A stretch of 11,643 nt of DNA from Clostridium sp. (lineage in GTDB: Bacteria; Bacillota; Clostridia; Lachnospirales; Lachnospiraceae), in assembly GCA_023664325.1 (NCBI GenBank), contig JAMPFS010000073.1, forward strand, positions 1-11,643. Direction: 5' to 3'. The position numbers and the translations under genes are program-made. Each line of letters opens with the position of its first letter. The first letter of the stretch is position 1. Shown piece after piece: positions 1 through 4,730 of the stretch. Below the pieces are notes generated by a model. It had not been told where the DNA came from. It did no database searches and saw only the letters and a program-made list of their open reading frames with translations.

Positions 1-434
1 GTTGTGAAAAAACAGATGCAGAAGCAGAAACGTATGATACTGCAATGTTGGAAAAATTGGATATGCACGGTGGGAGAAACGTAATTATCTCCAAGAAAAC
101 CCTGCTAAGAATGAAAAAGGATAGTGCCTTTCGGCAGAAGGTGTATCAGTCAATCAAAGATATGCCGTGGGAGGGTAAATTAGCTGGCGGTGAAGTAAAA
201 GGCAATGGAGTATTTATCCACGAAGATGGAACCGGAGGCTATTATTTGGAGTTTGACTGGGGAGATGAAGAAGAAAGCAGAAAACCTAAAAAATCTAAGG
301 TGGTATATGTTGATAGTTCGGCTTTAAAGAACTTAAATACTCTCAAATATGACGAGCTTAATAGCGGAGAATTTCAGAGCGAGGTTTTATTTTCTTTGGT
401 GGGAGCAAATTTTATTTCTAAGAGGAGAAAATAA
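1..434 (+). CDS. small hypothetical protein, family member 1, 5'-truncated by window edge
   Basis: The reading frame is open from base 3 to the stop at 434, giving about 143 visible residues. The first ATG (45) has no ribosome binding site before it, so the true start is probably outside the window. Counted from that Met, residues 13-29 carry VIIS, then M23, D26 and F29. The same spacing (S to M seven residues, M to D three, D to F/Y three) occurs in the proteins at 1180 and 1782, so I treat the three as distant relatives. The middle is acidic and glycine-rich and the C-terminus ends in basic residues. No membrane segment is seen. Function is unknown. It resembles uncharacterised Lachnospiraceae proteins that tend to occur in tandem, but I cannot assign a family with certainty. 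Confidence 0.7.
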   Translation, partial: CEKTDAEAETYDTAMLEKLDMHGGRNVIISKKTLLRMKKDSAFRQKVYQSIKDMPWEGKLAGGEVKGNGVFIHEDGTGGYYLEFDWGDEEESRKPKKSKVVYVDSSALKNLNTLKYDELNSGEFQSEVLFSLVGANFISKRRK

Positions 435-527
435 ACTGTTATGATTTTCTTACAGGATAGTATAAGGCGGTTCCGATTAACAGATGAACCACCAATTAAA
501 ATATTGATAATATTGGAGGATTTGAAA

Positions 528-1115
528 ATGAATATTAGTGAAATTGCAGCAGGATATCCAATGACGGGGTATGGCACAAGAAAAACAGAAAGAAATTTGG
601 CAGGAAAAAATTTTGCAGATCAGGCAGCACAGGTAACAGGAAAAGCACAGACAGCCACCCTGCATGGTGCGGATGAAGACTCAGGGGATATTGCAGTCAG
701 TTCATGGGCTGACGTTGTGAGTGGGGAATCTGTTTCTGTCTATAAGACACCGGATTTTGATTTGAAGAATCCCATATATAAGGTAAAAACATGGGATAAG
801 TCGGGAAATGTTACGGAGCAGATGGTGGACATATCAAAGGTAAATCCGAAAAACTGCAATACGGCTGAAATGTATGCGTACACTGAAAATCTGAAGGAAA
901 GCGGAAAGGGCAGTTTTGAGGACACAGTGCTGAAAGCTGCTGTTGCAAAAGCCGTAAAAAATGCAGAACAGAGAAATTCTGCTTCATGGAGCTTTTCGGA
1001 AAAAACGGATTGGGTAAAGATTGTAAAAGATATTATGCAGTCAGAATACAGTTATGGAGATTTGAAGGGCTACATGGAATGGAATAAATTTTTGGGATTT
1101 TTAGATAAGGAATAA
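528..1115 (+). CDS. hypothetical protein, possible member of the tandem small-protein cluster
   Basis: This encodes 195 residues from ATG 528, chosen because GGAGGA at 515-520 sits 7 nt upstream. The frame is open further back to ATG 441, but that start has no ribosome binding site. The N-terminus is MNISEIAAGYPMTGYG, tyrosine/glycine-rich with no signal peptide. A central part (SVYKTPDFD, IYKVKTWDKSGNVTEQMVDISKVNPKNC, about residues 70-115) looks like a compact beta-rich domain. The C-terminal third is helical and rich in Trp, Tyr and Lys. I recognise the general type as recurrent in Lachnospiraceae but know of no function. It does not show the S/M/D/F motif of its neighbours. Its last 79 bp (1030-1108) recur at 3398-3476 in a broken copy. 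It lies 93 nt after the previous gene and 64 nt before the next, consistent with an operon. Confidence 0.8.
   Translation: MNISEIAAGYPMTGYGTRKTERNLAGKNFADQAAQVTGKAQTATLHGADEDSGDIAVSSWADVVSGESVSVYKTPDFDLKNPIYKVKTWDKSGNVTEQMVDISKVNPKNCNTAEMYAYTENLKESGKGSFEDTVLKAAVAKAVKNAEQRNSASWSFSEKTDWVKIVKDIMQSEYSYGDLKGYMEWNKFLGFLDKE
1030..1108 (+). repeat. source segment of duplication, 3' end of gene 2
   Basis: These 79 bp recur at 3398-3476 with two substitutions (ttaTgg/ttaCgg and gaaGgg/gaaAgg). The match stops just before the natural stop region of the gene, where the downstream copy switches to sequence from the gene at 1782. Confidence 0.9.
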
Positions 1116-1179
1116 AGAACTTCTGAATAGCAGAGAAATCATACTTAAAAATGATAGTACATTAAGGAGGATATTTAAT

Positions 1180-1764
1180 ATGAGCGTGGAAATAGCAAAT
1201 CATTATGGTGGATATGCAACAGGTACTTATGACTCTGTGGTTAAAAAGAATACTGCAATCCAAAGTGATAACGCTGCTAACAGTGTGGAAGAGTATTATA
1301 AAAGATTATGTAAAAAGTTCTCGCAAATCAGTTTCAATACGAATGGTGGTGTTATGCCTTGCAGCTCTAATAAAGTTGTCGTGAATCTTTCTTATGACTG
1401 CCTGAAAAAAATGGCTACTGATCCGGAATTTGCCAAAAAGATAGAATGGAATTTATCTGGAGAGGTTGCAGCAAATTCACAAGTATATTCTTTTGCAAAA
1501 CGTGACGGTGTAGAGTTGGGTGGCAGAACAGTTACATATGATGCGAATGGAAATAGGAAATCTTCATGTGGTGGTATGAGAACAGCAAATACGTCAAATA
1601 AAAGTTCGGGTGTATCAAATACACAAAAACAACAAAAAGCAGCGGAAAGCAGGCGGAACAAAAAACGTGAACGGAAAGAATATTTAGAAAAAGCGCATGA
1701 GAAACGAAAGAGAAATGAAGAATATTTGGAAGAATTATTATCTACATTAGATGCAAAAATCTGA
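1180..1764 (+). CDS. small hypothetical protein, family member 2, with charged C-terminal helix
   Basis: This encodes 194 residues, with AAGGAGG at 1164-1170 placed 9 nt before the ATG. The N-terminus (MSVEIANHYGGYATGTY) is tyrosine/glycine-rich and has no signal peptide. Residues 66-84 carry VVVNLS, M78, D81 and F84, with the same spacing as in the proteins at 45 and 1782. Residues 145-194 are a long, strongly charged Lys/Arg/Glu segment (AESRRNKKRERKEYLEKAHEK) likely to form a helix or coiled coil. No membrane segment or known catalytic motif is present. The stop lies 17 nt before the next start, so it is probably co-transcribed with the downstream gene. Function is unknown. The basic tail could bind nucleic acid or a partner protein, but nothing proves it. 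Confidence 0.8.
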   Translation: MSVEIANHYGGYATGTYDSVVKKNTAIQSDNAANSVEEYYKRLCKKFSQISFNTNGGVMPCSSNKVVVNLSYDCLKKMATDPEFAKKIEWNLSGEVAANSQVYSFAKRDGVELGGRTVTYDANGNRKSSCGGMRTANTSNKSSGVSNTQKQQKAAESRRNKKRERKEYLEKAHEKRKRNEEYLEELLSTLDAKI

Positions 1765-1781
1765 GGAAGGAAGGCAAAATT

Positions 1782-2471
1782 ATGGCGATTACAGGGATAA
1801 CAAATTATACGGCAGGAATTTATACTAATTCCGCAAACAAACAGGCAAATGTCAGCCAGACGGAAACAACGTCTTTCTCTGATAAAATAGCACAAAAAAG
1901 TGAAAGTGCCGTTGACCAGTATAAAAGAAAGCACCCGGATGATGTTTCCCATGTGGATGCACAGGTGCGGGCAGGCAAGTCCGTACTGGCAAAGAACGGT
2001 GCCGACAATGTTTCCAGAGAAGATATGACAATGGAAGAATATAAAGGTTTTATCAATGGATTGCTAAACAGCATACCATTTGATGCCACCAGAATATATG
2101 ACAAAGAAATCGTTTCCATTTCAGATGCAGGATGGGAGCAGATGAAAAACGATCCGGATTATGAGGCGTGGGTATTGGGCTATACGGCAGAAAACCGGTC
2201 TGTCCGCAATCCGTTCTTCGGATGGCCGGGTGCATCGGGAAGTGTTTATGTGGAGAAATTTGGTGCATCGATTGAAGAACATATCGGGCAGAGCGTAGGC
2301 ACATCCGGGCCGGGCAGCAGTCATGTCAAAAATGAAAAATCATGGTGGGAAAAACGCCATGAAAAGATGGAAGAACGGATGGAGGAACAGGCAGAAAAAG
2401 CGATGGCGCAGAGGGCATTCGAGCAGGAACATACAAATTTCATAAAATATTTATTGCAAAAGCCAGTATAA
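1782..2471 (+). CDS. small hypothetical protein, family member 3, with charged C-terminal helix
   Basis: This encodes 229 residues. A GGAAGGAAGG tract at 1765-1774 ends 7 nt before the ATG. The N-terminus (MAITGITNYTAGIYTN) again has an I-rich start and paired tyrosines. Residues 111-127 carry VSIS, then M121, D124 and Y127, the spacing shared with the proteins at 45 and 1180. A Gly/Pro/Trp-rich stretch follows (NPFFGWPGASGS). About residues 185-220 form a charged heptad-like helix (KSWWEKRHEKMEERMEEQAEK). Two segments of this gene are duplicated downstream: 1868-2018 at 3477-3626 (frameshifted), and the last codons plus 3' flank, 2438-2524, at 4199-4285 (perfect). It is the last gene of the cluster, and no clear terminator follows. 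Function is unknown. Confidence 0.82.
   Translation: MAITGITNYTAGIYTNSANKQANVSQTETTSFSDKIAQKSESAVDQYKRKHPDDVSHVDAQVRAGKSVLAKNGADNVSREDMTMEEYKGFINGLLNSIPFDATRIYDKEIVSISDAGWEQMKNDPDYEAWVLGYTAENRSVRNPFFGWPGASGSVYVEKFGASIEEHIGQSVGTSGPGSSHVKNEKSWWEKRHEKMEERMEEQAEKAMAQRAFEQEHTNFIKYLLQKPV
1868..2018 (+). repeat. source segment of duplication, middle of gene 4
   Basis: These 151 bp recur at 3477-3626. The copy lacks one T (source base 1883) and has about two substitutions, so it is frameshifted relative to this intact gene. The match breaks sharply at both ends. Confidence 0.9.
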
Positions 2472-2524
2472 CATCATAAAATACAAATAGAAAAGTTTGA
2501 GCAGACAAAGGATAACGAGGATTG
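2438..2524 (+). repeat. 87-bp perfect direct repeat, copy 1
   Basis: This covers the last codons of the gene at 1782, its stop and 53 bp of 3' flank. It is identical base for base to 4199-4285. The repeat encloses the two toxin-antitoxin cassettes and the chimeric relic. Confidence 0.93.
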
Positions 2525-2611
2525 GCGATGCGATTTTGGAAAAAATTATACAAATGGCAGAGATAGGGAGACTGTTGGAAATATCTGTGATTTCAGCAGA
2601 TATGGCTTCTC

Positions 2612-3010
2612 TTAATATTGTTTCAAAAATTCTGCCATTGTGATAATCTCAGGTATATCTACATCTAAAACAAGAAAATCTTTATCACCAGTTACAAATA
2701 CGTCAATCCCCTCCATGATTGCCGTTGCCAATATAGGAGAATCCTTTGTGTCACGCATTTCAGGAAACTCGTTTAAATTCGATGTTTTCGGCGTGTAGAC
2801 CAATTCAAAGGGCAGTTCCAGAAAGAAGCGGTCAAGGAACTGCCTTTTTGCCGGAAATTTTCGGTCAGTTACAAGCCGCAATTCTTCAATCACATAATCG
2901 CATACTACAATCTGGTGATTATCAGCCAGTCTTTTTGCCAGTTTCCTTGTCTGTATAGATGAGAAAAAAATCATGGAGATAAAAATATTGGTATCAAGCA
3001 TTACCCGCAA
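2612..3010 (-). CDS. PIN-domain toxin of a type II toxin-antitoxin pair
   Basis: This encodes a 132-residue PIN-family protein, close to the usual length for single-domain PIN toxins. The acidic residues expected for metal-dependent RNA cleavage are visible: D6 in LDTN, E42/E43 in VIEEL, D87/D90 in RDTKDSPILATA, and D109/D111 in VTGDKDF. The last is the typical PIN C-terminal signature. I place the start at TTG (3010) because AGGGGG at the antitoxin end lies 8 nt before it. The first ATG (3001) would be 17 nt away and would leave only one residue before the LDTN strand. The start is 2 nt after the antitoxin stop, so translation is probably coupled. By family it should be a ribonuclease held inactive by the AbrB-type partner. 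It appears intact. Confidence 0.88.
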   Translation of the reverse strand: MRVMLDTNIFISMIFFSSIQTRKLAKRLADNHQIVVCDYVIEELRLVTDRKFPAKRQFLDRFFLELPFELVYTPKTSNLNEFPEMRDTKDSPILATAIMEGIDVFVTGDKDFLVLDVDIPEIITMAEFLKQY

Positions 3011-3012
3011 AA

Positions 3013-3270
3013 CTAATACCCCCTGACTTCTTTTCGTATTTCTTTCATATAGTCCTGCATTTCTTCTTCGGTAGAAAAACCTGCTTTTGCTGCTTCGCCG
3101 GCAAAAGCATCTTCTGCCCTTTTGAATGCCAATGTCGCTGAATTTTCAAAATAAAACCGTCCGTTTTCTTCCAAAATAACAATCTTATCTCCTGCTTTCA
3201 GTTTCAGCTTATTTCTCACAGATACAGGAATGGTAATCTGCCCTTTACTGGAAATTTTTGCAACGTCCAT
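3013..3270 (-). CDS. AbrB/SpoVT-type antitoxin
   Basis: This encodes 85 residues. Residues 5-34 (AKISSKGQITIPVSVRNKLKLKAGDKIVILEE) are a textbook swapped-hairpin AbrB/MazE DNA-binding domain. The C-terminal half is a charged helix (FSTEEEMQDYMKEIRKEVRG) of the kind that wraps the toxin. It is encoded just upstream of the PIN toxin on the same strand with a 2-nt gap, the normal antitoxin-first order. An AAAGGATGATG ribosome binding site precedes the ATG. Members of this family bind inverted repeats in their own promoter, and an 11-bp inverted repeat flanks the predicted promoter here. Alternative: an AbrB-type regulator not acting as an antitoxin, less likely given the toxin next door. Confidence 0.88.
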   Translation of the reverse strand: MDVAKISSKGQITIPVSVRNKLKLKAGDKIVILEENGRFYFENSATLAFKRAEDAFAGEAAKAGFSTEEEMQDYMKEIRKEVRGY

Positions 3271-3322
3271 ATTTCATCATCCTTTCAATTTTTGCTTGGT
3301 TTTCTTTACTTCCTTTACATCT

Positions 3323-3351
3323 ATTATATGCAATAGAATACATAATATCAA
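3323..3351 (-). promoter_or_regulatory. sigma-A-type promoter of the AbrB/PIN operon
   Basis: On the minus strand, TTGATA (3351-3346) is followed after exactly 17 nt by a consensus TATAAT (3328-3323), about 50 nt upstream of the antitoxin ATG. The -10 box lies inside the left arm of an inverted repeat. Confidence 0.72.
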
Positions 3352-3398
3352 GATTTTTTGGAAAAAATCAAACTCATCACTTGACAATATTGCATATA
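3325..3398. promoter_or_regulatory. candidate operator: 11-bp perfect inverted repeat flanking the promoter
   Basis: TATATGCAATA at 3325-3335 is the exact reverse complement of TATTGCATATA at 3388-3398, with 52 nt between. The left arm overlaps the -10 box of the AbrB/PIN promoter and the right arm lies upstream of its -35 box. AbrB-type antitoxins commonly bind inverted repeats in their own promoter; that these arms are the binding sites is inference. The right arm ends at the breakpoint of the chimeric relic. Confidence 0.45.
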
Positions 3399-3626
3399 TA
3401 TTATGCAGTCAGAATACAGTTACGGAGATTTGAAAGGCTACATGGAATGGAATAAATTTTTGGGATTTTTAGATAAAACGTCTTTCTCTGAAAAATGGCA
3501 CAAAAAAGTGAAAGTGCCGTTGACCAGTATAAAAGAAAGCACCCAGATGATGTTTCCCATGTGGATGCACAGGTGCGGGCAGGCAAGTCCGTACTGGCAA
3601 AGAACGGTGCCGACAATGTTTCCAGA
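3398..3626 (+). pseudogene. chimeric relic made from the 3' end of gene 2 fused to the middle of gene 4
   Basis: Bases 3398-3476 match 1030-1108 and bases 3477-3626 match 1868-2018, both at about 98% identity. The 759 bp that separate the two pieces in the intact cluster are missing. In the conceptual product, the residues MQSEYSYGDLKGYMEWNKF come from gene 2 and TSFSEK from gene 4. A single-base deletion near 3491 (CTCTGATAAAATAG in the source, CTCTGAAAAATGG here) then throws the frame off, so the rest is not the original protein. There is no ribosome binding site and no N-terminal region. The relic ends exactly where the antisense PIN toxin fragment begins. I read it as debris of a duplication, not as a gene, although the joined ORF of 79 codons stays open. 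Confidence 0.88.
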
Positions 3627-3751
3627 TTGTAAAGCGGAATAATCCTGCCGGTCGTTATGGCATCGACCACTCTGGCAGTCGCAACCTCTCTGTGCTTCGT
3701 AAGAAGTGAGGACACAAGCACATTTGTGTCAAAAACAGCGTAATATATCAT
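3627..3751 (-). pseudogene. 5' fragment of a PIN-domain toxin, truncated by the chimeric relic
   Basis: The minus-strand frame from ATG 3751 encodes about 42 residues of a PIN protein (MIYYAVFDTNVLVSSLLTKH, then VARVVDAITTGRIIPLYN-like text). It includes the first catalytic Asp (D8 in FDTN). At base 3626 it runs into antisense sequence of the duplicated gene-4 piece. The frame happens to stay open to 3401 (116 codons), but the added residues are antisense nonsense and the remaining acidic active-site residues are absent, so the toxin should be dead. The start overlaps the stop of the upstream antitoxin (ATGA), the usual translational coupling of a toxin-antitoxin pair. Confidence 0.85.
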
Positions 3752-4074
3752 TTTGCAGAAACCTCCGCTGTTTTTCTTTTCTTTCTGTCCCCCCTGGCTG
3801 CACTGATCTCAGCGTTGATTTCATCTAATGACATCTCAGGCATTTCGGAAGCGGAATCTCTCATTCGCTCGATAGTGGATTTCATTGTAAGCCCCGTTGT
3901 ATTTATCTCATCAGGTAAAACCGCAGGAAACGGGAGTCCTTTTACAATCCTGCTCCTCTCCATGAACATCCTGAATGCCGTGTTCAAATCCATTCCAAGT
4001 GCTTCATATATCGCAACACAGTCCTCACGCAGCTTTTTGTCAGATCTGAATTGATTTAAAACCTGCTCAGCCAT
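3748..4074 (-). CDS. RelB/DinJ-type antitoxin, partner toxin truncated
   Basis: This encodes 108 residues from ATG 4074, preferred over ATG 4089 because GGGAGGG lies 6 nt upstream of it. Residues 1-50 (LNQFRSDKKLREDCVAIYEALGMDLNTAFRMFMERS) form the ribbon-helix-helix domain of RelB/DinJ proteins, followed by the frequent KGLPFP motif. The C-terminal half is the charged, probably flexible toxin-binding part and ends in a Lys/Arg-rich tail. The stop overlaps the PIN toxin start by 4 bp. RelB-type antitoxins more often pair with RelE/YafQ toxins, but PIN partners are also seen. Because the toxin is only a fragment, this is an orphan antitoxin. It may still repress its own promoter or cross-neutralise a related toxin. 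Confidence 0.85.
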   Translation of the reverse strand: MAEQVLNQFRSDKKLREDCVAIYEALGMDLNTAFRMFMERSRIVKGLPFPAVLPDEINTTGLTMKSTIERMRDSASEMPEMSLDEINAEISAARGDRKKRKTAEVSAK

Positions 4075-4138
4075 ATCTATCCCTCCCATAAATCATCAAA
4101 TACAAATCACATACTAAAGTAGTTGTTTTGTTTACTCC

Positions 4139-4167
4139 ATTCTACTTCTATTCCGTGATTTTTGCAA
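4139..4167 (-). promoter_or_regulatory. sigma-A-type promoter of the RelB-type antitoxin
   Basis: On the minus strand TTGCAA (4167-4162) is followed after 17 nt by TAGAAT (4144-4139), about 65 nt before the antitoxin ATG. A small dyad (TACT-AA-AGTA, 4112-4121) in the leader could be an operator half-site. Both are inferred from consensus only. Confidence 0.5.
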
Positions 4168-4198
4168 GGATTTTCTGTGAAAATAAAAAATCAAGATT

Positions 4199-4285
4199 TT
4201 TCATAAAATATTTATTGCAAAAGCCAGTATAACATCATAAAATACAAATAGAAAAGTTTGAGCAGACAAAGGATAACGAGGATTG
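4199..4285 (+). repeat. 87-bp perfect direct repeat, copy 2
   Basis: Identical to 2438-2524. It carries a detached copy of the last codons, stop and 3' flank of the gene at 1782. It has no coding role here. It marks the right-hand end of the duplicated and rearranged block. Confidence 0.93.
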
Positions 4286-4318
4286 TCATGAGCCATACTG
4301 ACAAAGGAGATGTGTTAT

Positions 4319-4528
4319 ATGGCAACTTCAAGCATCACGAAAAATTTTGTCATTTCCGGCAGGGAACAGGTGGAAAGGTTTGCCGATGCGATTGAAGAGT
4401 CTGCTAAAAACCGTCCTGTCCGCACTCCGGTAAATGTAAAATTTATTGAAACTGAGGATGAACTGAGAGAGTTTATGAGATTTCGGGAAAAGAAAGCAAA
4501 GGAGAAATTGAATGCCAATAACGGATAA
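4319..4528 (+). CDS. small probable antitoxin upstream of a GNAT relic
   Basis: This encodes 69 residues from ATG 4319, chosen because AAAGGAGA (4303-4310) ends 8 nt upstream; the in-frame ATG at 4310 overlaps that site. The protein starts MATSSITKNFVISGREQVERFADAIEES and ends in a lysine-rich helix (FREKKAKEK). The pattern of a short beta strand (KNFVIS), then a helix, then a charged tail fits small antitoxin or regulator proteins. The gene overlaps by 17 bp a reading frame that looks like the start of a GNAT acetyltransferase, the arrangement seen in antitoxin/acetyltransferase-toxin pairs. The antitoxin assignment rests on size and position, not on a recognised domain. Confidence 0.6.
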   Translation: MATSSITKNFVISGREQVERFADAIEESAKNRPVRTPVNVKFIETEDELREFMRFREKKAKEKLNANNG

Positions 4529-4673
4529 GCTTTTTGCAATCAACATTCGTGAGTATTTGGCACAAGGAGATAATGAAAAAGTCGGAGAGCCAGAACTAAT
4601 AAGAATGATCTCCGACTTTTCGTGTCCTAAGAATTCGGATGCTGAATATAAATTGCTTTCACAACTGCTATAA
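4512..4673 (+). pseudogene. truncated N-terminus of a GNAT acetyltransferase (probable toxin relic)
   Basis: A 53-codon frame starts at ATG 4512 inside the previous gene and ends at TAA 4671. Its text (MPITDKLFAINIREYLAQGD, then VGEPELIRMISDFSCPKNSD) resembles the N-terminal segment of GNAT family proteins found next to small antitoxins in clostridia. After SDAEYKLLSQLL it stops, whereas an intact GNAT runs to about 160-180 residues and contains the acetyl-CoA loop (Q/R-x-x-G-x-G/A). No such motif follows before the reductase gene. I infer a toxin inactivated by deletion. The likeness is from memory of the family and would need a profile search. Confidence 0.5.
4577..4620 (+). terminator. 12-bp perfect inverted repeat, terminator-like, inside the GNAT relic
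   Basis: AAAAGTCGGAGA (4577-4588) pairs perfectly with TCTCCGACTTTT (4609-4620) around a 20-nt loop. The right arm ends in a run of four T, so it could act as a weak intrinsic terminator in either direction. It falls in coding-like sequence, so it may instead be fortuitous. Confidence 0.35.
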
Positions 4674-4730
4674 CTGAAAACAGGAAGATTCGCAGTTGTC
4701 TAAGCAATCAAACCGAAGGAGGAAAACACG

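Noticed and set aside
441..527. N-terminal extension of gene 2 back to ATG 441
   Set aside because: The frame is open, but ATG 528 has GGAGGA at ideal spacing and starts an I/Y/G-rich N-terminus like those of its neighbours; ATG 441 has no ribosome binding site.
1392..1952. 186-codon open frame on the minus strand across genes 3 and 4
   Set aside because: Composition is Cys/Phe/Ser-rich antisense of two well-supported genes, with no ribosome binding site or recognisable domain.
2581..2603. ATATCTG/CAGATAT hairpin between the convergent gene cluster and PIN toxin
   Set aside because: The 7-bp stem is AT-rich and no T-tract follows, so a terminator call is not justified.
2520..2643. Protein-like plus-strand frame (GDAILEKIIQMAEIGRLLEI...) after the gene cluster
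   Set aside because: It reads plausibly but has no start with a ribosome binding site, is under 45 codons and converges into the PIN toxin gene. It could be a relic but cannot be supported.
3381..3409. TTGACA on the plus strand as a promoter for the chimeric relic
   Set aside because: No acceptable -10 box lies 16-18 nt downstream, and the relic has no ribosome binding site.
2438..4285. The repeat-bounded segment as a transposon or insertion sequence
   Set aside because: There is no transposase, no terminal inverted repeats and no short target duplication; the repeats are a copy of a gene end, which fits duplication better.
4661..4699. ACAACTGC/GCAGTTGT 8-bp inverted repeat before the reductase gene
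   Set aside because: Short arms with a 23-nt loop and no T-tract; it might be an operator but chance cannot be excluded.
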